Shown here in pieces: positions 6,084 to 6,613 of a DNA stretch of 6,613 bases. Each line of letters starts with the position of its first letter. Position 1 is the stretch's first letter. Source of the DNA: an uncultured Acidimicrobiia bacterium (GTDB taxonomy: Bacteria > Actinomycetota > Acidimicrobiia > IMCC26256 > CALEDW01); the NCBI GenBank assembly GCA_937949585.1, contig CALEDW010000001.1:1-6613 (forward strand), in the 5' to 3' direction. The translations under genes were made by a program, and so were the position numbers. The notes below the pieces were generated by a model. That model saw nothing but the letters and a program-made list of their open reading frames with translations, had not been told where the DNA came from and searched no databases.

Positions 6084-6613
6084 TCGCGCACCACCCGGGC
6101 CGGGTTCCCGACCGCAACGGCGAAGTCGGGGATCCGGCCCAGCACGACGGACCCGGCGCCGATCACGGTGTGGCAGCCGATCGCGGCGCCGGGCAGCACG
6201 ATCGCGCCGTGCCCGAGCCAGGAGCCCGATCCGATCGTCACCGGCCGCGGCGGGGCGAACTGGTGCCCGACCGGCAGCTCGGGATCCACGTACCCGTGGT
6301 TGGCGTCGGTGATGTACACGTGGTGGCCGGTGAACACGTCGTCGCCGATGGTGATCGACTCGTGGGCGACGATGCCGGATCCCTTGCCGACCAGCACCCC
6401 GTCGCCGATTCGCAGCGCCGTGCGGTCCCCGAGGTCGTGCTCGGGGCTCACCCCGGCGGAGATCGTGGCGTACGGGCCGATGATCACCCGCTCGCCGATC
6501 TCGATGTGCCGCTCGCCGTAGAGCGCGACCACCGGGAAGCAGATCGCCGAGCGGGCACCGAAGCGACGGAACCGCCGGGCCCGCCGCGAGCGGGGACCGA
6601 TCGCCGCCCGGCG
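6059..6613 (-). CDS. Left-handed beta-helix (hexapeptide repeat) acyltransferase, WbbJ/Maa-like (5' partial)
   Basis: An O- or N-acetyl/acyltransferase-like protein. The frame is open from the right edge to the TAG at 6061-6059, giving 184 visible residues; the true start lies outside the window. The GTG at 6532 could in principle start a 157-residue protein, but the upstream 27 codons continue without a stop and read as a plausible family N-terminus (basic and aromatic, then FP and YGE). Hexapeptide-type repeats (small aliphatic residue, Gly, then four variable) run through the chain: IEIGERVIIG, LRIGDGVLVG, ITIGDDVFTG, VTIGSGSWLG, AAIGCHTVIG. The loop DANHGY contains the probable catalytic His (codon 6298-6296). 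The end, VGNPARVVR, is the usual C-terminal cap motif of this superfamily. Such enzymes modify sugars, polysaccharides or small metabolites; the acceptor here is unknown. It is convergent to the transporter cluster and probably unrelated to it. Confidence 0.88.
   Translation of the reverse strand, partial: RRAAIGPRSRRARRFRRFGARSAICFPVVALYGERHIEIGERVIIGPYATISAGVSPEHDLGDRTALRIGDGVLVGKGSGIVAHESITIGDDVFTGHHVYITDANHGYVDPELPVGHQFAPPRPVTIGSGSWLGHGAIVLPGAAIGCHTVIGAGSVVLGRIPDFAVAVGNPARVVRDQRRDGGG

Noticed and set aside
6168..6521. A + strand open frame of 117 codons opposite the acyltransferase.
   Set aside because: The - strand frame shows regular hexapeptide repeats and a catalytic His loop; the + strand translation has no such structure.

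Overview
The window comes from a very GC-rich bacterium (roughly 70% GC by eye, with strong G/C preference at third codon positions). Gene fusions of the branched-chain amino acid (Liv/HAAT) ABC transporter type, with an actinobacterial flavour to the protein sequences, suggest a high-GC actinobacterium. Acidimicrobiia or a relative is my best guess, but this is a judgement from sequence style and no marker gene is present.

Layout. Positions 1-6083 on the + strand hold a tight three-gene cluster. (1) The 3' part of a fused LivH-LivM permease, open at the left edge and ending at 1373. (2) A 997-residue polypeptide (1396-4389) that joins a complete major facilitator superfamily (MFS) domain, a LivF-type ATPase and a LivG-type ATPase. 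(3) A 565-residue extracellular type 1 periplasmic-binding-protein-fold substrate-binding protein (4386-6083), whose start overlaps the stop of gene 2 as ATGA. A fourth gene lies on the - strand, from 6059 past the right edge. It is a left-handed beta-helix (hexapeptide) acyltransferase, cut at its 5' end, and its 3' end overlaps gene 3 by 25 bp.

How the genes work together. The five usual Liv components (binding protein, two permeases, two ATPases) are all here but packed into three polypeptides: both permease domains in one chain, both ATPase domains in another, and the binding protein separate. This should form one complete importer for a small organic solute, possibly a branched-chain amino acid, an amide or another acid; the substrate cannot be read from the sequence. 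The odd part is the additional MFS secondary transporter at the front of the ATPase chain, with Spinster-like features. Fusing it to the ATPases ties a second transport pathway, or a membrane anchor derived from one, to the ABC engine. This is the most interesting element of the window.

The window is almost entirely coding. The only gap between genes is 22 bases (1374-1395). I saw no RNA gene, mobile element, CRISPR array, obvious repeat family or intrinsic terminator. Any operon promoter lies upstream of the window.
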